Positions 14,074-23,593 of a stretch of 64,000 bases of DNA are shown piece by piece. A program made the position numbers and the translations under genes. Source of the stretch: Mogibacterium sp. (GTDB taxonomy: Bacteria; Bacillota; Clostridia; Peptostreptococcales; Anaerovoracaceae); the NCBI GenBank assembly GCA_016775335.1, contig JAEUGJ010000015.1, forward strand, positions 1 to 64,000, read 5' to 3'. Numbering within the stretch: position 1 is the stretch's first letter; each line of letters begins with the position of its first letter. The notes beneath the pieces were generated by a model that saw only the letters and a list, made by a program, of their open reading frames with translations, searched no databases and was not told where the DNA came from.

Positions 14074-15918
14074 TCATCCCCTCGTCCATTTCCGTCGATT
14101 CGGCACAGCTTTGGATTCGGTGATTTTCATAGCCACCTGTTTCGTATTTCCGCTAGAGATGCCGGCCCCCGTGTTGGGATGCTTTACCGAATAGATCTGA
14201 TCGAAGGAGAACAGGCTGATTAGCATGATGGCCACCAGCAGAAGAGCCTTTCGGTTCACTCTCTTCAGAAGGTTGTCCAGCAGCGGCGCAATCAAATAGA
14301 CGATGGCCAATCCCCCCAGGCCGAATACCAGCAGACCTTCCGCGCAGATTCTTCCGTCTATATTCATGAAATATCCGCTGTAGTCCCACCATTTCTGTCC
14401 GTACTGCGTCTCCAGGAACCAGGCCGTGCCGTATTCCACGATGCCGCAAACCGCCACCGTCAGTGTGAACTGCAGCACCGGCTTCTCCCGAAAGCGCTTC
14501 AGCAGAATCAGCACCAGAAGGCTTCCCACGCCGTAGATTGGAAGCCACGGTCCGTGCAGCACGCCTCGGTTGACGAAGACCCCGTCTTCCACCAGATGGA
14601 GGCTCACTTCCCAGCACCAGCCCACAAAGGACATCGTGAAAAAGATTATAATCAAGCTCAGCAGGGAATAGCTCCGGGTCGGCAACATGGTGAACCGAGG
14701 CGTAAATTGGAAATTGCCGAAAAACGGCCCCAATCGTCCGGGATACACCACCCCATCCAGAATCGCCTGTCCGTATCCCAGCTGATATTGCATCGCCTTG
14801 TTCCGTTCGTATTCTTCCAGCTTTCGAGACGGAAGGAGCTCGATGCCGAACCATTTCGCGAAGAATCCGCTCACCCCCGCAGGCTCCGGAACGGCGTTTT
14901 TCTCATTTTCCTCAATCCGGCTCACCAGATACGGATACTTCTCTCGCAGTATATCCTTCGGAGCCGGACAGTACAGGTATTCATCCATCAGGTTTTCGGT
15001 ACCGGCAATCCCGGATGCCTTGGAAACCTCTCGAATTTTTGCGTAATACTCTCCGTAGAACGCCGCTTTATACGGGTTGGAAAAGAAGATGCCGGACAAT
15101 CCGATGGTGAAAATGTCCAGGACGTCCCAGCCCAGGAAGCTCATGTCCGCCTTGAACAGTTCCCACTTATGTCCCTGCATCATTTTTCGAGAGAGGGTAA
15201 TCACCTCATTGGCCTTCATGGTGGGATTTTCCGCCAGAATATACGGCACCAACGCATAGGAATACCGCTTAATCACCCCGCCGATGACGGTCAACGTCCA
15301 CAGAAAACGGTACAACGACTGCACGAACATAGTCCAGGCAATCTTCGGCCAGGAACGGGTCTCCAGCGGATAGAACAAACGCTGAATCGTGACCTTCTCG
15401 TACACCCGGCCTTCCAGCACCATACGCCGCATCACCACGCGATAGGTTTCCTTGATAAACAGCCAGATGAATAGGTACACTGCCACGCTCCCCAGAATCA
15501 TCAGTGAAATGGAAACGGTTCGGGAGCCGGAAAGGCTGAGCAACGCCTCTGCCATGGCGAATCGAAAACCGCCGGCGGAATAGGAATTGGCGATGCCGGA
15601 AAAAACACCGTTGGATCGGCCCAGGTACCGGCTGTGATCGTTCTTTATCAGTTCTTCTTTCTGCTCTCGAATTTCCTTCCGAACCTGATTTCCCTCTCCG
15701 TTGGCAATTCGGTCCACCGTTTCTTTGAAATCCGAATTCACCACAATCGTTTCGTACAGCTGCCCGATGGAAGTGTATTCAATATTGTCCATATGGTAGC
15801 GAATGGTGGACATACCGTATTCCACCCCGCAAAAGCTAGCGAAAAGACAGATGACCAGCACCATAAGATAGTGCTTCTTCAGATTTTCCTTCGCCCGTCG
15901 TTTTAATTCCTTACGCAT
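14074..15918 (-). CDS. DUF975 - putative ABC-transporter type IV (CmpB) membrane fusion protein
   Basis: 614 residues. The N-terminal part (about 1-300) is a DUF975-type integral membrane region starting MRKELKRRAKENLKKHY, with several hydrophobic segments (about 17-35, 130-155, 185-215 and 270-290). A cytosolic linker (about 300-425) leads to a CmpB-type membrane domain (from about 428) with FVGWCWEVSLHLVEDGVFVNRGVLHGPWLPIYG and WWDYS..FMNIDGRICAEGLLVFGLGG. The two domains usually occur as separate proteins. Neither has a defined substrate, and no ABC ATPase is adjacent. Ribosome site AGGGAG. Confidence 0.8.
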   Translation of the reverse strand: MRKELKRRAKENLKKHYLMVLVICLFASFCGVEYGMSTIRYHMDNIEYTSIGQLYETIVVNSDFKETVDRIANGEGNQVRKEIREQKEELIKNDHSRYLGRSNGVFSGIANSYSAGGFRFAMAEALLSLSGSRTVSISLMILGSVAVYLFIWLFIKETYRVVMRRMVLEGRVYEKVTIQRLFYPLETRSWPKIAWTMFVQSLYRFLWTLTVIGGVIKRYSYALVPYILAENPTMKANEVITLSRKMMQGHKWELFKADMSFLGWDVLDIFTIGLSGIFFSNPYKAAFYGEYYAKIREVSKASGIAGTENLMDEYLYCPAPKDILREKYPYLVSRIEENEKNAVPEPAGVSGFFAKWFGIELLPSRKLEEYERNKAMQYQLGYGQAILDGVVYPGRLGPFFGNFQFTPRFTMLPTRSYSLLSLIIIFFTMSFVGWCWEVSLHLVEDGVFVNRGVLHGPWLPIYGVGSLLVLILLKRFREKPVLQFTLTVAVCGIVEYGTAWFLETQYGQKWWDYSGYFMNIDGRICAEGLLVFGLGGLAIVYLIAPLLDNLLKRVNRKALLLVAIMLISLFSFDQIYSVKHPNTGAGISSGNTKQVAMKITESKAVPNRRKWTRG

Positions 15919-15936
15919 AGAACTCCCTATAAGTTA

Positions 15937-17109
15937 TCAACCTGCAAAACGTACATTCAGCACCATCACTTCGCTGTTGCTCAGAAGCCGAAGCGGCGGT
16001 CCGTAGACTCCCACGCCGGAGGTCACCGCCCCGGTTGCCGGTCCCAGCTTCTCCACGCCCCAGTAATTCTCCCATACGAAAGATCGCATGATGGTCAGCG
16101 GGAAGAACTGTCCCGCATGGGTATGTCCCGCCATCAAAAGGTCTGCACCCGCTTCCTTGTAGTCTTCCAGGTGCTCCGGCTCGTGATTCAGCACCAGCAC
16201 GGGCTTGCTTTTGTCTGCCGTCTTCATCAATTTCCGAAGGGTTTCCCGGCAGTTGTCCCGGTATCCCGTCTTCTCGCCGTCCAGCCGGCCCACCAATTCG
16301 ATCTTTCCGTCCACCGAAATCACCTGATCTTGAAGCATGGTAATTCCCGCCTTCTCCATCAGTTGGTCGATGCGCGGGTCCCTCGTTGGATTGCGGTCGG
16401 TTTTGGTGGTAAAACCGCCCACCAGCTTCTCCGACACATCGTGATTTCCATACACGCCGTAGGTCCCGTAGCGGCTGTGAATTCCCTTCAGAACCTTCGC
16501 CACCTCCTCCGGCTTGTGAATGGCTTCATATTCGTTATCGTAAATATCCCCGGCCACCAACACCAGGTCCGGGTTCTGCGCGTTGATTTTTTTTACCATC
16601 CGCTTCATGTCCCGAACGCCGATGGAATACCCCAGGTGCCAGTCCGACACCAGCACGATTTTCATCTCCTTCATGCCTTCCACCGACTTATGGATGGTCA
16701 CGTTTTGCGTGTTCACCGTCACGTGTCTGGCGTGAACGCCGCCATAGAATGTCAATCCCGCAGCCAACAGAAAAATGATTCCGAAGGTTGCCGTGTGCCA
16801 CGTAAAAGCAGGTTTCTTCCACACCCGTTTCCGAAGAATCAGCGCGATGTCCAACAGGGCGAAGAAGAACACCAAGTAAATCCAGAAGCCCAGACAATAA
16901 TTGGAGAATTCAATTACATGGCGCCGAAATCCGCCGGCCGGCAGAAAACGCCCCACCAAAATCGTCAGGCAGCACAGCCCCACTAGCGTACACATCCCCA
17001 CCAAGTATCGCCGCTTCTTTCCGGTGATGAACTCCAGCCCTTTGTGAAAATGCACCATCGTATATATCAGCAGTATGATGTATACCGCCAGCATGAACCA
17101 TTTGAACAT
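15937..17109 (-). CDS. Membrane-anchored metallophosphoesterase (YaeI/YkuE type)
   Basis: 390 residues. The N-terminal 125 residues contain about four membrane helices; the rest is a calcineurin-like phosphoesterase. Metal-site motifs in order: SDWHLG (about 155-160), GDIYDNE (about 187), YGNHDVSE (about 221), and GHTHAGQF near the C-terminus. Relatives hydrolyse UDP-diacylglucosamine or other membrane phosphoesters, so a lipid substrate is likely but unproven. It stands 18 nt upstream (in transcript order) of the DUF975-CmpB gene, so the two probably share a transcript. Confidence 0.88.
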   Translation of the reverse strand: MFKWFMLAVYIILLIYTMVHFHKGLEFITGKKRRYLVGMCTLVGLCCLTILVGRFLPAGGFRRHVIEFSNYCLGFWIYLVFFFALLDIALILRKRVWKKPAFTWHTATFGIIFLLAAGLTFYGGVHARHVTVNTQNVTIHKSVEGMKEMKIVLVSDWHLGYSIGVRDMKRMVKKINAQNPDLVLVAGDIYDNEYEAIHKPEEVAKVLKGIHSRYGTYGVYGNHDVSEKLVGGFTTKTDRNPTRDPRIDQLMEKAGITMLQDQVISVDGKIELVGRLDGEKTGYRDNCRETLRKLMKTADKSKPVLVLNHEPEHLEDYKEAGADLLMAGHTHAGQFFPLTIMRSFVWENYWGVEKLGPATGAVTSGVGVYGPPLRLLSNSEVMVLNVRFAG

Positions 17110-17145
17110 AAATCTCTGTCTTTTCCCTTCTTCATTTACTGTATT

Positions 17146-17892
17146 CTACTTAATATGCTGCTCTTCCGAACAGACCACATCCACCACCTGCAGCACGTCC
17201 CCTCGGACCTGAAACCGCACGTCGTAGGAAGCGAATTTCATTCCGTACACGTACCCCGGTTTCTTCTCGTACGCCGCCCGAGGATCCTGCTCCAGCACTC
17301 CAATCAGCGGCTGCCGCTTCTCTTCACGCACCTTCCGAAGAAGCTCCTCCGGAAATACCACTTCCAGGAATTTCATCTCCGGCCGAGCGAACCCGGACCT
17401 CGCCTCCGGATGCGCATCGGAGTACGCCGCATACGGCTTGATATCGTAGATGGGCGTGCCGTCCAGCAGATCTGCTCCGCCTACAATCAGCAGCGGATTC
17501 TCCGGGTTTTCCGTGTCCACCCGAAAGAGTTTTACCGCGGACATGCCAAGACCGTTGGGCCGGAAGGGAGAACGGGTGGCGAACACACCTTTCTTCTCCT
17601 TTCCGCCCAGCCGTGGCGGCCGCACCAGCTTCGACCATTTCGGTTCCGGTCCTCCTTCTCGGGAATAATCCCAGTTCTCCGAAAACCCGAAAATCAGCCA
17701 AAGGTATTCAAAATCTTCCATTCCCCGAACCACGTCCGGCGACCGAAACGCCGGCTCGAACTCCACGATGCCCGTCAAGCCCGGCACCAATCCCGGCTGC
17801 CGGGGAATTCCGAATTTCTCTTTGAAATCCGTATGAATATACGCCACCGGCTGAATGGAAAGCCGGTCTCTCTCGTTACCGGAACAGCACAT
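17146..17892 (-). CDS. trmO: tRNA (N6-threonylcarbamoyladenosine(37)-N6)-methyltransferase
   Basis: TrmO (YaeB/TsaA) uses SAM to methylate t6A37 in threonine tRNA. Visible family blocks: IQPVAYIHTDFKEKFGIPRQPGL near the N-terminus, GFSENW, RSPFRPNGLGMSAVKL, and DLLDGTPIYDIKPYAAYSDAHPEA, which bind SAM across the dimer. The frame is open farther upstream, but the ATG at 17892 has GAAGGTG five bases before it and gives 248 residues, so I use it. It overlaps the 3' end of the aldehyde dehydrogenase gene by 17 nt. A C-terminal extension (about 170-248) matches the longer trmO form. Confidence 0.9.
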   Translation of the reverse strand: MCCSGNERDRLSIQPVAYIHTDFKEKFGIPRQPGLVPGLTGIVEFEPAFRSPDVVRGMEDFEYLWLIFGFSENWDYSREGGPEPKWSKLVRPPRLGGKEKKGVFATRSPFRPNGLGMSAVKLFRVDTENPENPLLIVGGADLLDGTPIYDIKPYAAYSDAHPEARSGFARPEMKFLEVVFPEELLRKVREEKRQPLIGVLEQDPRAAYEKKPGYVYGMKFASYDVRFQVRGDVLQVVDVVCSEEQHIK

Positions 17893-19255
17893 GGAGCACC
17901 TTCTCGTACATCTTCTTGTACGGCTGATACCGCATCGGCAGATCCGGCCGTGTCTTCTTATCCACAATTCCCTTGTAATGGGAGAAGGTATCGAATCCCC
18001 ACTTGCCGTGGTAATTTCCGATTCCGCTGTCGCCCACACCGCCGAAACCCAGCTTGTTGGATGCGATGTGAATGATGGTATCGTTCACACAGCCGCCTCC
18101 GAACCGGCACCGGGACAGGAAGTACTCCGCCACTTTCTTTTTGCCGGTAAAAACATACAGCGCCAGGGGATGAGGCAGCCGATTCAGCGTCTGCACCGCC
18201 TCCTCCGTGCTGCGGTAGGTGAGAATCGGAAGAATCGGTCCGAAAATCTCTTCCCCCATCACCGGATCGGCCCATTCCACCGAATCCAGAATAGTCGGTT
18301 CAATCTGCAAGGTCTCCGGATCGGAACCGCCGCCCAGGATTACTTTCTCCGGATCAATCAGCCCGTTCAGGCGCCGGAAGTGCTTCTCATTGATAATCTT
18401 TCCGTAGTCCGGATTCAGCAGTGCATTCGGCGAATACTGCCGGATGGTCTCCGCCTTCAGCGCCTCCGCCAGTTCCTCTCGAACGTCCTCGTGGCAATAG
18501 ATGTAATCCGGTGCGATGCAGGTCTGACCGCAATTCAGGAATTTCCCGAATACGATTCGGCGCGCCGCCAGCTTAATGTTGGCCGTCTTGTCCACGATGC
18601 ATGGGCTCTTCCCGCCCAGCTCCAGGGCAAATGGGGTCAGGTGCTCTGCCGACTTCTGCATCACCAGCTGTCCCACGCTCTTGCTCCCGGTAAAGAAGAT
18701 AAAATCAAATTTTTCATCCAGAAGGTACTGATTCTCCTTCCGTCCGCCGGTCACCACCGCCACGTACTCTTCCGGAAAGCATACTTTTATGATCTTCTGA
18801 ATCACGGATCCGGTCTCCGGGGAGTAAGCGCTCGGCTTCACCATCGCCGTATTGCCCGCCGCAATCGCATCGATCAGCGGTTCCATGGTAAGGAGGAACG
18901 GATAGTTCCACGGGCTCATAATCAGCACCGTTCCCAGTGGAGACGGCTTCACAAAGCTTCGGGAACGGAACTGCGCCAGCGGCGTCCGCACGGTCTTCTC
19001 CTTGGCAAAGTGCCGCACATTCCGAATCATGTAGGAAATCTCGTCGTACACCATGCCGATTTCGCACATAAAGCTCTCGTAGGAACCCTTTCCCAAGTCT
19101 GCCTTTAACGCCCGGCAGATGGCATCCTCGTACCGACGAATCCCGGCCCGAAGAGTTTTCAGCGCGGAAATTCGATGCCACACATCCAGCGTGGTGCCGG
19201 TAAGAAAATATTGATTCTGCAGATCTCGAATTCGAATTATTTCTGAACGATCCAT
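17876..19255 (-). CDS. Aldehyde dehydrogenase family 3
   Basis: 459 residues, NAD(P)-dependent oxidation of aldehydes to acids. Motifs: PWNYPF (about 110-115), KPSAYSPETG, FTGSKSVG, the general base in LELGGKSP and the catalytic cysteine in NCGQTC. The short form without the class 1 N-terminal extension and the C-terminal YHGKWGFDTFSHYKG mark it as family 3, whose members act on long-chain, aromatic or general aldehydes. The start at 19255 has AAAGAGGGA upstream; longer in-frame extensions lack a ribosome site. It is followed by trmO with overlapping reading frames. Confidence 0.92.
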   Translation of the reverse strand: MDRSEIIRIRDLQNQYFLTGTTLDVWHRISALKTLRAGIRRYEDAICRALKADLGKGSYESFMCEIGMVYDEISYMIRNVRHFAKEKTVRTPLAQFRSRSFVKPSPLGTVLIMSPWNYPFLLTMEPLIDAIAAGNTAMVKPSAYSPETGSVIQKIIKVCFPEEYVAVVTGGRKENQYLLDEKFDFIFFTGSKSVGQLVMQKSAEHLTPFALELGGKSPCIVDKTANIKLAARRIVFGKFLNCGQTCIAPDYIYCHEDVREELAEALKAETIRQYSPNALLNPDYGKIINEKHFRRLNGLIDPEKVILGGGSDPETLQIEPTILDSVEWADPVMGEEIFGPILPILTYRSTEEAVQTLNRLPHPLALYVFTGKKKVAEYFLSRCRFGGGCVNDTIIHIASNKLGFGGVGDSGIGNYHGKWGFDTFSHYKGIVDKKTRPDLPMRYQPYKKMYEKVLHVLFR

Positions 19256-19364
19256 AACTTCCCTCTTTCTCTGCATCTCGGAACGATTTTCTCTTCCGGT
19301 TGCAAAATGCCTACCAAAGTGGTATCTTATAAAAATAATATATAAATCATTGTACCATGAATCT

Positions 19365-19374
19365 GTGATATAAT
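19365..19374 (+). promoter_or_regulatory. Extended -10 promoter element upstream of mnmA
   Basis: TGATATAAT, an extended -10 (TGn plus TATAAT at 19369-19374), lies 30 nt before the mnmA start. No good -35 is seen, as is common for extended -10 promoters. Confidence 0.6.
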
Positions 19375-19403
19375 GAACGAAAAGTAACAAACGGAGGAAT
19401 TCA

Positions 19404-20477
19404 ATGTCTGAAAAAGTTCTCGTGGCCATGAGCGGCGGTGTGGACAGCAGCGTTGCGGCGTACCTGATTCGGGAAGCCGGATACGAAGCCACCGGCGTCA
19501 CCATGCGCCTTTATGATAATGAAACCATCGGTATCAGCAGTGCCAAGACCTGCTGCAGCCTGGACAGCATTAACGATGCGGTCAGCGTAGCCAATCGGCT
19601 GGGCATCTATTTTCTGGTGTACGATTTCCGAAAGGAATTCAAGAAGGAAGTCATCCAACGCTTTATCGACTCCTACGAACAGGGGATTACCCCGAATCCG
19701 TGCGTGGAATGCAACCGCTATCTCAAATTCGACCACCTGTACACCGCCGGAAAAGAAATCGACCAGGACTACATCGCCACCGGTCACTATGCCATCATCG
19801 AACAGGACCGAGGAACCGGGCGATATCTCCTGAAGAAATCCGCCGACCTGAGCAAGGATCAGAGCTATGTGCTCTACTCCCTGACCCAGAATCAGCTCTC
19901 CCGCACCCTGTTTCCGCTGGGAGGCCTCCACAAGACGGAGACCCGCCGAATTGCCGAAGAGCAGGGCTTCATCAACGCCGAAAAACGGGACAGCCAGGAT
20001 ATCTGCTTTATCCCGGATGGGGATTACGCCGGCTTCATTGAGAAGTACACCGGCCGAACCTACCCTTCCGGCTATTTCACCGACCGGGAAGGAAATATTC
20101 TGGGAGAGCACCGGGGCATCATCCACTACACCATCGGACAGCGAAAGGGCCTCGGCCTCGCTCTGAAGAAACCGATGTACGTGCAGGAGCTGGACATGGA
20201 GCGCAACCGGGTCATTCTGGGGGACAATGCGGATCTCTTTACCCGAGAATTCGACGCCAAGGACTTCAACTGGATTGCCACGGACACCCCGGCCTCCGAC
20301 ATTCGGGCCAAAGCTCGGATTCGCTACAAGCACAAAGAGGCGGATGCCACCATCGTCCCGACGGGACCGGATACCGTCCATGTGATTTTCGACGAACCCC
20401 AGCGGGCCATCACCCGGGGCCAGTCGGTCGTTCTCTACGACGGCGATTACGTCATCGGCGGCGGAACCATCTGCTAG
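19404..20477 (+). CDS. mnmA: tRNA-specific 2-thiouridylase MnmA
   Basis: 357 residues. MnmA adenylates and thiolates U34 of Glu, Gln and Lys tRNAs. The PP-loop SGGVDSS (about 10-16), the first cysteine in NPCVECNRYLKF (about 100), ATGHYA, the second cysteine in SQDICFIPDGDY, and the C-terminal beta domain with GLGLALKKPMYV are all intact. A GGAGGAATTC ribosome site precedes the ATG. Single-gene transcript closed by a terminator. The wobble-uridine methylase mnmM is in the same window at 45.5 kb. Confidence 0.96.
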   Translation: MSEKVLVAMSGGVDSSVAAYLIREAGYEATGVTMRLYDNETIGISSAKTCCSLDSINDAVSVANRLGIYFLVYDFRKEFKKEVIQRFIDSYEQGITPNPCVECNRYLKFDHLYTAGKEIDQDYIATGHYAIIEQDRGTGRYLLKKSADLSKDQSYVLYSLTQNQLSRTLFPLGGLHKTETRRIAEEQGFINAEKRDSQDICFIPDGDYAGFIEKYTGRTYPSGYFTDREGNILGEHRGIIHYTIGQRKGLGLALKKPMYVQELDMERNRVILGDNADLFTREFDAKDFNWIATDTPASDIRAKARIRYKHKEADATIVPTGPDTVHVIFDEPQRAITRGQSVVLYDGDYVIGGGTIC

Positions 20478-20503
20478 AACCGATTCTATTTTTACCAAAA
20501 GCC

Positions 20504-20555
20504 AAAAACAGGAGCGGCTTTGCCGGAATCTTCCGGAAGTCACTCCTGTTTTTTT
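20504..20555. terminator. Terminator between mnmA and the convergent WYL regulator gene
   Basis: Arms AAAAACAGGAG (20504-20514) and CTCCTGTTTTT (20543-20553), with an inner stem CCGGAA/TTCCGG, T-tracts on both strands. Confidence 0.88.
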
Positions 20556-20557
20556 GA

Positions 20558-21544
20558 TTATCCCTTTAACACTTTCTGTGCCATTTCCATGTATTCGTCT
20601 CGGACGACGGTCGGCGAAATAATCCGGATTTTTCCGGCGAAACGGAAAATCCAGGAAAAGAAGTTCGGACTGACGGACACCTCCATCGTGGCGAGGAAGT
20701 GTTTTTCATCCGTTACCCGCGTGTGCACGTCCTCTCCGAAATGGTCGATGACGTACTTCATCACCTCGTTCTCGCATTCCAGGGTCACAATCTGAAGCTC
20801 TCCCCGGTACATCTCGAACACCTTCTGACAGTAGTCCTCCGGATCCCAGCCCATCGGCTTCTTGGCCGCCGGCAGGTCCGCAATCTCCACGTTGGTCATC
20901 CGATCCACTCGGAAAGAGGAAATGTTCAAGTGCTTGTCCGACCAGCCGATCACGTAATAGAAATCATCGTTCCAAAAGAGGGTGTACGGACTCAGGCGAT
21001 AGAGTTCCCCATTACCCCGGAGCACTTTCTCCTTCTCCGCGTTGTACTCGAAGTAGTTGAAACGAATCATCTTCTCCTGACTGATGGCATCGTTAATCCG
21101 CTCGATGATGTAGTAAATGCTCTCATTCATGGCCTTTACGCGGCTTCCGAAGATGAGATGCCGCTGCAGCTCGTTTCGCTGATTCTCGCTCAGGAAGCGG
21201 TTCAGCTTCTCAATAAGCTGCTGACTTTTCTTCGGTGTTATAAACCGGGAAGAGGATACCGCATCCACCAGAAGCTTCAGCTCCGGAAGCTCGAACTCCC
21301 GAGAACCCCAGAAGTAGCGATTCGGCTTGCTCTTGATTTCCACGATATCGTAGACGGAATCCTCCCCGGTCAGGAATTCCATATCCGTCTTCAAGGTCTT
21401 CCGATTGGTTCCAACCCCCTGCTCCTCCAGATAATCCAGCAGATCATAGGTGGATGCGGGATGCTGCTCATCCGTATTCAGATATAGGTACCGCAGCAGA
21501 ACGATAATTCGTTTCCGCGTGCTGCAATTCGTTAAGTCACCCAT
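20558..21544 (-). CDS. WYL-domain transcriptional regulator
   Basis: 328 residues. An N-terminal winged helix (STRKRIIVLLRYLYLNTDEQHPASTYDLLDYL) is followed by a WYL domain (about 130-235) with IRFNYFEYN and LSPYTLFWNDDFYYVIGWSDKH, and a C-terminal WCX-like extension. WYL domains sense nucleotides or other ligands. Start: the ATG at 21544 has GGGAGGTG six bases upstream; an ATG seven codons earlier overlaps the patB stop but lacks a ribosome site. Third gene of the YheO-type regulator, patB, WYL unit. Confidence 0.88.
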   Translation of the reverse strand: MGDLTNCSTRKRIIVLLRYLYLNTDEQHPASTYDLLDYLEEQGVGTNRKTLKTDMEFLTGEDSVYDIVEIKSKPNRYFWGSREFELPELKLLVDAVSSSRFITPKKSQQLIEKLNRFLSENQRNELQRHLIFGSRVKAMNESIYYIIERINDAISQEKMIRFNYFEYNAEKEKVLRGNGELYRLSPYTLFWNDDFYYVIGWSDKHLNISSFRVDRMTNVEIADLPAAKKPMGWDPEDYCQKVFEMYRGELQIVTLECENEVMKYVIDHFGEDVHTRVTDEKHFLATMEVSVSPNFFSWIFRFAGKIRIISPTVVRDEYMEMAQKVLKG

Positions 21545-21564
21545 CGGCCACACCTCCCGATTCA

Positions 21565-22740
21565 TTAAAGGGTATTAATCCGATCCAGTCTGGCAACAAT
21601 CTGGCGGACATTGTCCGGAGAGGTTGCCAGGTTAATACGGATAAAGTTTTCGTACTTGTTCCGGCCGAACCACTCTCCGAAATCCACTGCCAGGTTGCAG
21701 AGATCCCGAATCGTACGTTCCGTATCCCGGTCCGACAGATAGGCACTTAAGTCCACCCATGCCAGGTAGGTTCCCTCCAACGGGGATACCACCGCTTCCG
21801 GAAGCTTCTGTTTCAACCCTTTCACCAGAATCTGATAGTTTCCGTAAATCAGCTGAATTGCCTGCTCCAGCCACTCTTTTCCGCCACGGAATGCCGCCTC
21901 GTAGGCCACGTATCCGAAGCTGCTTCCGCTCTGCGTCTTGATTTTCCGTGTCATGGCGTCGTACTTTGCCCGAAGGGCATCGTTTGGAATAATCGCCATG
22001 GCGTTCTGACAGCTGGCCAGGTTAAACGTCTTGGATGCAGAGGTCAGCGTAATCAGAATGCTGTCGTAATCCCCCGTGGCGGCAGCGGTGACCTGCCGCT
22101 GTCCCGGCATAATCAAATCGTGATGAATCTCATCCGCAATGACGTAAACCCCGTTCCGTCGGCACACATCCAACAAATTCCGAAGCTCCTCCTCGCGCCA
22201 TACCCGGCCCACCGGATTATGTGGTGAACAGAGGATGAACAGCTTCACTTCCTTTTTCTGCACCGTTGCCTCGAAGCTCTCCAGGTCCATAGTGTAGTAT
22301 CCGTTTTCGTCTTTCACCAGCGGAACATCCACCAGCGTACGGGACGTATCCCGAATGGCATTGGCAAAAGGATAGTACACCGGTGACATCAGTGCGACGC
22401 TGTCTTCAATCTCCGTCAGCATCTGAATGATCCAGTAGATGGCCGGAACCACGCCCGGGGAATACCGAATCCACAACGGATTGATTTCATATCCATGCCG
22501 TTCTTTCATCCATTGGATAAAAGAATCGGTGAAGGATTTCGGGATTGAATAGTACCCGTACACGTTATAGTTCACGTACTCCGTCAATGCCTCCCGGACG
22601 CATTCCGGCGCTTCGATATCCATATCCGCCACCCATGCCGGGAGCAGATCCGTACGGCCGAACTTTTCCTCCAAATCGTCCCATTTTACGCTGTTTGTAT
22701 TTCGTCTGTCCTTATATTTCAAAAGACTGTATCTTTCCAT
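21565..22740 (-). CDS. patB: MalY/PatB family PLP C-S lyase or aminotransferase
   Basis: 391 residues, fold-type I PLP enzyme. Landmarks: N-terminal RRNTNSVKWD, LPAWVADMDIEAPE, FILCSPHNPVGRVW, ADEIHHDLI with the ring-binding aspartate, and the PLP lysine in TSASKTFNLA. PatB/MalY proteins cleave cystathionine and related C-S bonds, and some have transaminase activity. The ribosome site is AGGAGGAGAG. It sits directly downstream (13 nt) of a YheO-type regulator, which may control it. Confidence 0.9.
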   Translation of the reverse strand: MERYSLLKYKDRRNTNSVKWDDLEEKFGRTDLLPAWVADMDIEAPECVREALTEYVNYNVYGYYSIPKSFTDSFIQWMKERHGYEINPLWIRYSPGVVPAIYWIIQMLTEIEDSVALMSPVYYPFANAIRDTSRTLVDVPLVKDENGYYTMDLESFEATVQKKEVKLFILCSPHNPVGRVWREEELRNLLDVCRRNGVYVIADEIHHDLIMPGQRQVTAAATGDYDSILITLTSASKTFNLASCQNAMAIIPNDALRAKYDAMTRKIKTQSGSSFGYVAYEAAFRGGKEWLEQAIQLIYGNYQILVKGLKQKLPEAVVSPLEGTYLAWVDLSAYLSDRDTERTIRDLCNLAVDFGEWFGRNKYENFIRINLATSPDNVRQIVARLDRINTL

Positions 22741-22753
22741 TCTCTCCTCCTGA

Positions 22754-23425
22754 TTACTTTACCTTAAGGCGTTCGATCGGTTCCAATTCTTCATCATTAC
22801 GAAGATCCCGCAGGTAATTGTATAATGTTGCCTGAGACACGGAAATCACCTTACATACATAAGGAATCGCATCCTTCACGTCAAACACACCCTGAATTCT
22901 CAGCCGGCGAATCAGTTCCATCTTTCCTTCTTTCGTGGTCAATTCCACCGGATTCATGGCCTCTGCCGAACGACGGATGACATCCTGCGTCATCTTCTGG
23001 ATGTAATCTTCTTCTCCCAGCATGCTCTCCTGTTCACCCTCATGCAGATTCACGCGAACCATATTTCCCAGATATTGAAGAATTCCATCGATGGTGGAGG
23101 TATCCTGATTCACGCAAAGCATCGCTGCCACATCTCCGTTTTCATCTCGGAACAGCATATGCGAAGCTCTCAGTTTCTTTCCTTTTCCCGTATGGCTTTC
23201 ATATCCGATCAGATGATCGTCTTCATCGGACAGTTTCTCGATGGATTGGCCCACCTCTTCATCCAGATGGCATCCTGCCTTTCGGCCGGTCACATACCCA
23301 TTTGCAACATAACTGAGCTTCATTTCTTGCAAATCATGAACCGCAACCTCAGTATCGCTTCCCATTATCTTGGAAAGACCTTTTGCGATATTGGACAGCA
23401 TATTAATTCGTTCTTCCTGTGTCAT
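22754..23425 (-). CDS. YheO/DauR-type PAS and helix-turn-helix regulator (copy 1)
   Basis: 223 residues. An N-terminal YheO-like PAS domain (about 10-120: DTEVAVHDLQEMKLSYVANGYVTGRKAG...SHMLFRDENGDVAAMLCVNQD) and a C-terminal DUF2087-free HTH (about 160-212) reading KEGKMELIRRLRIQGVFDVKDAIPYVCKVISVSQATLYNYLRDLR. The family includes the D-arginine regulator DauR. A clear paralogue is encoded at 31221-31889, beside iorA/iorB. Both neighbours are amino acid enzymes, so an amino-acid-derived ligand is plausible. Confidence 0.88.
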   Translation of the reverse strand: MTQEERINMLSNIAKGLSKIMGSDTEVAVHDLQEMKLSYVANGYVTGRKAGCHLDEEVGQSIEKLSDEDDHLIGYESHTGKGKKLRASHMLFRDENGDVAAMLCVNQDTSTIDGILQYLGNMVRVNLHEGEQESMLGEEDYIQKMTQDVIRRSAEAMNPVELTTKEGKMELIRRLRIQGVFDVKDAIPYVCKVISVSQATLYNYLRDLRNDEELEPIERLKVK

Positions 23426-23470
23426 ATCATTTACCTTTCCTCTTCACTAGTCGTTGCAATCTGTAAATAA

Positions 23471-23514
23471 ATTATAACACATAAACAAAAACTTTGTTCG
23501 AATTATTAACGAAC
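23471..23514 (-). promoter_or_regulatory. Promoter with palindromic operator candidate upstream of the YheO-type regulator gene
   Basis: On the minus strand a -10 TATAAT (23471-23476) follows a 19-bp palindrome GTTCG-N9-CGAAC (23496-23514) that covers the -35 position. The -35 itself is weak. Autoregulation is inferred only from this position. Confidence 0.5.
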
Positions 23515-23544
23515 TTTTCATCACATAATCTTTATCTCCGCAAG

Positions 23545-23573
23545 AAAAAATGACGTCCCTTCCGGAACGCCAT
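23545..23573 (-). terminator. Terminator of the small membrane protein gene
   Basis: Minus-strand stem ATGGCGTTCC with GGGACGTCAT (two G-U pairs), GGAA tetraloop, then TTTTTTC. Confidence 0.75.
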
Positions 23574-23593
23574 CCCTATTCACAATAATTCTT

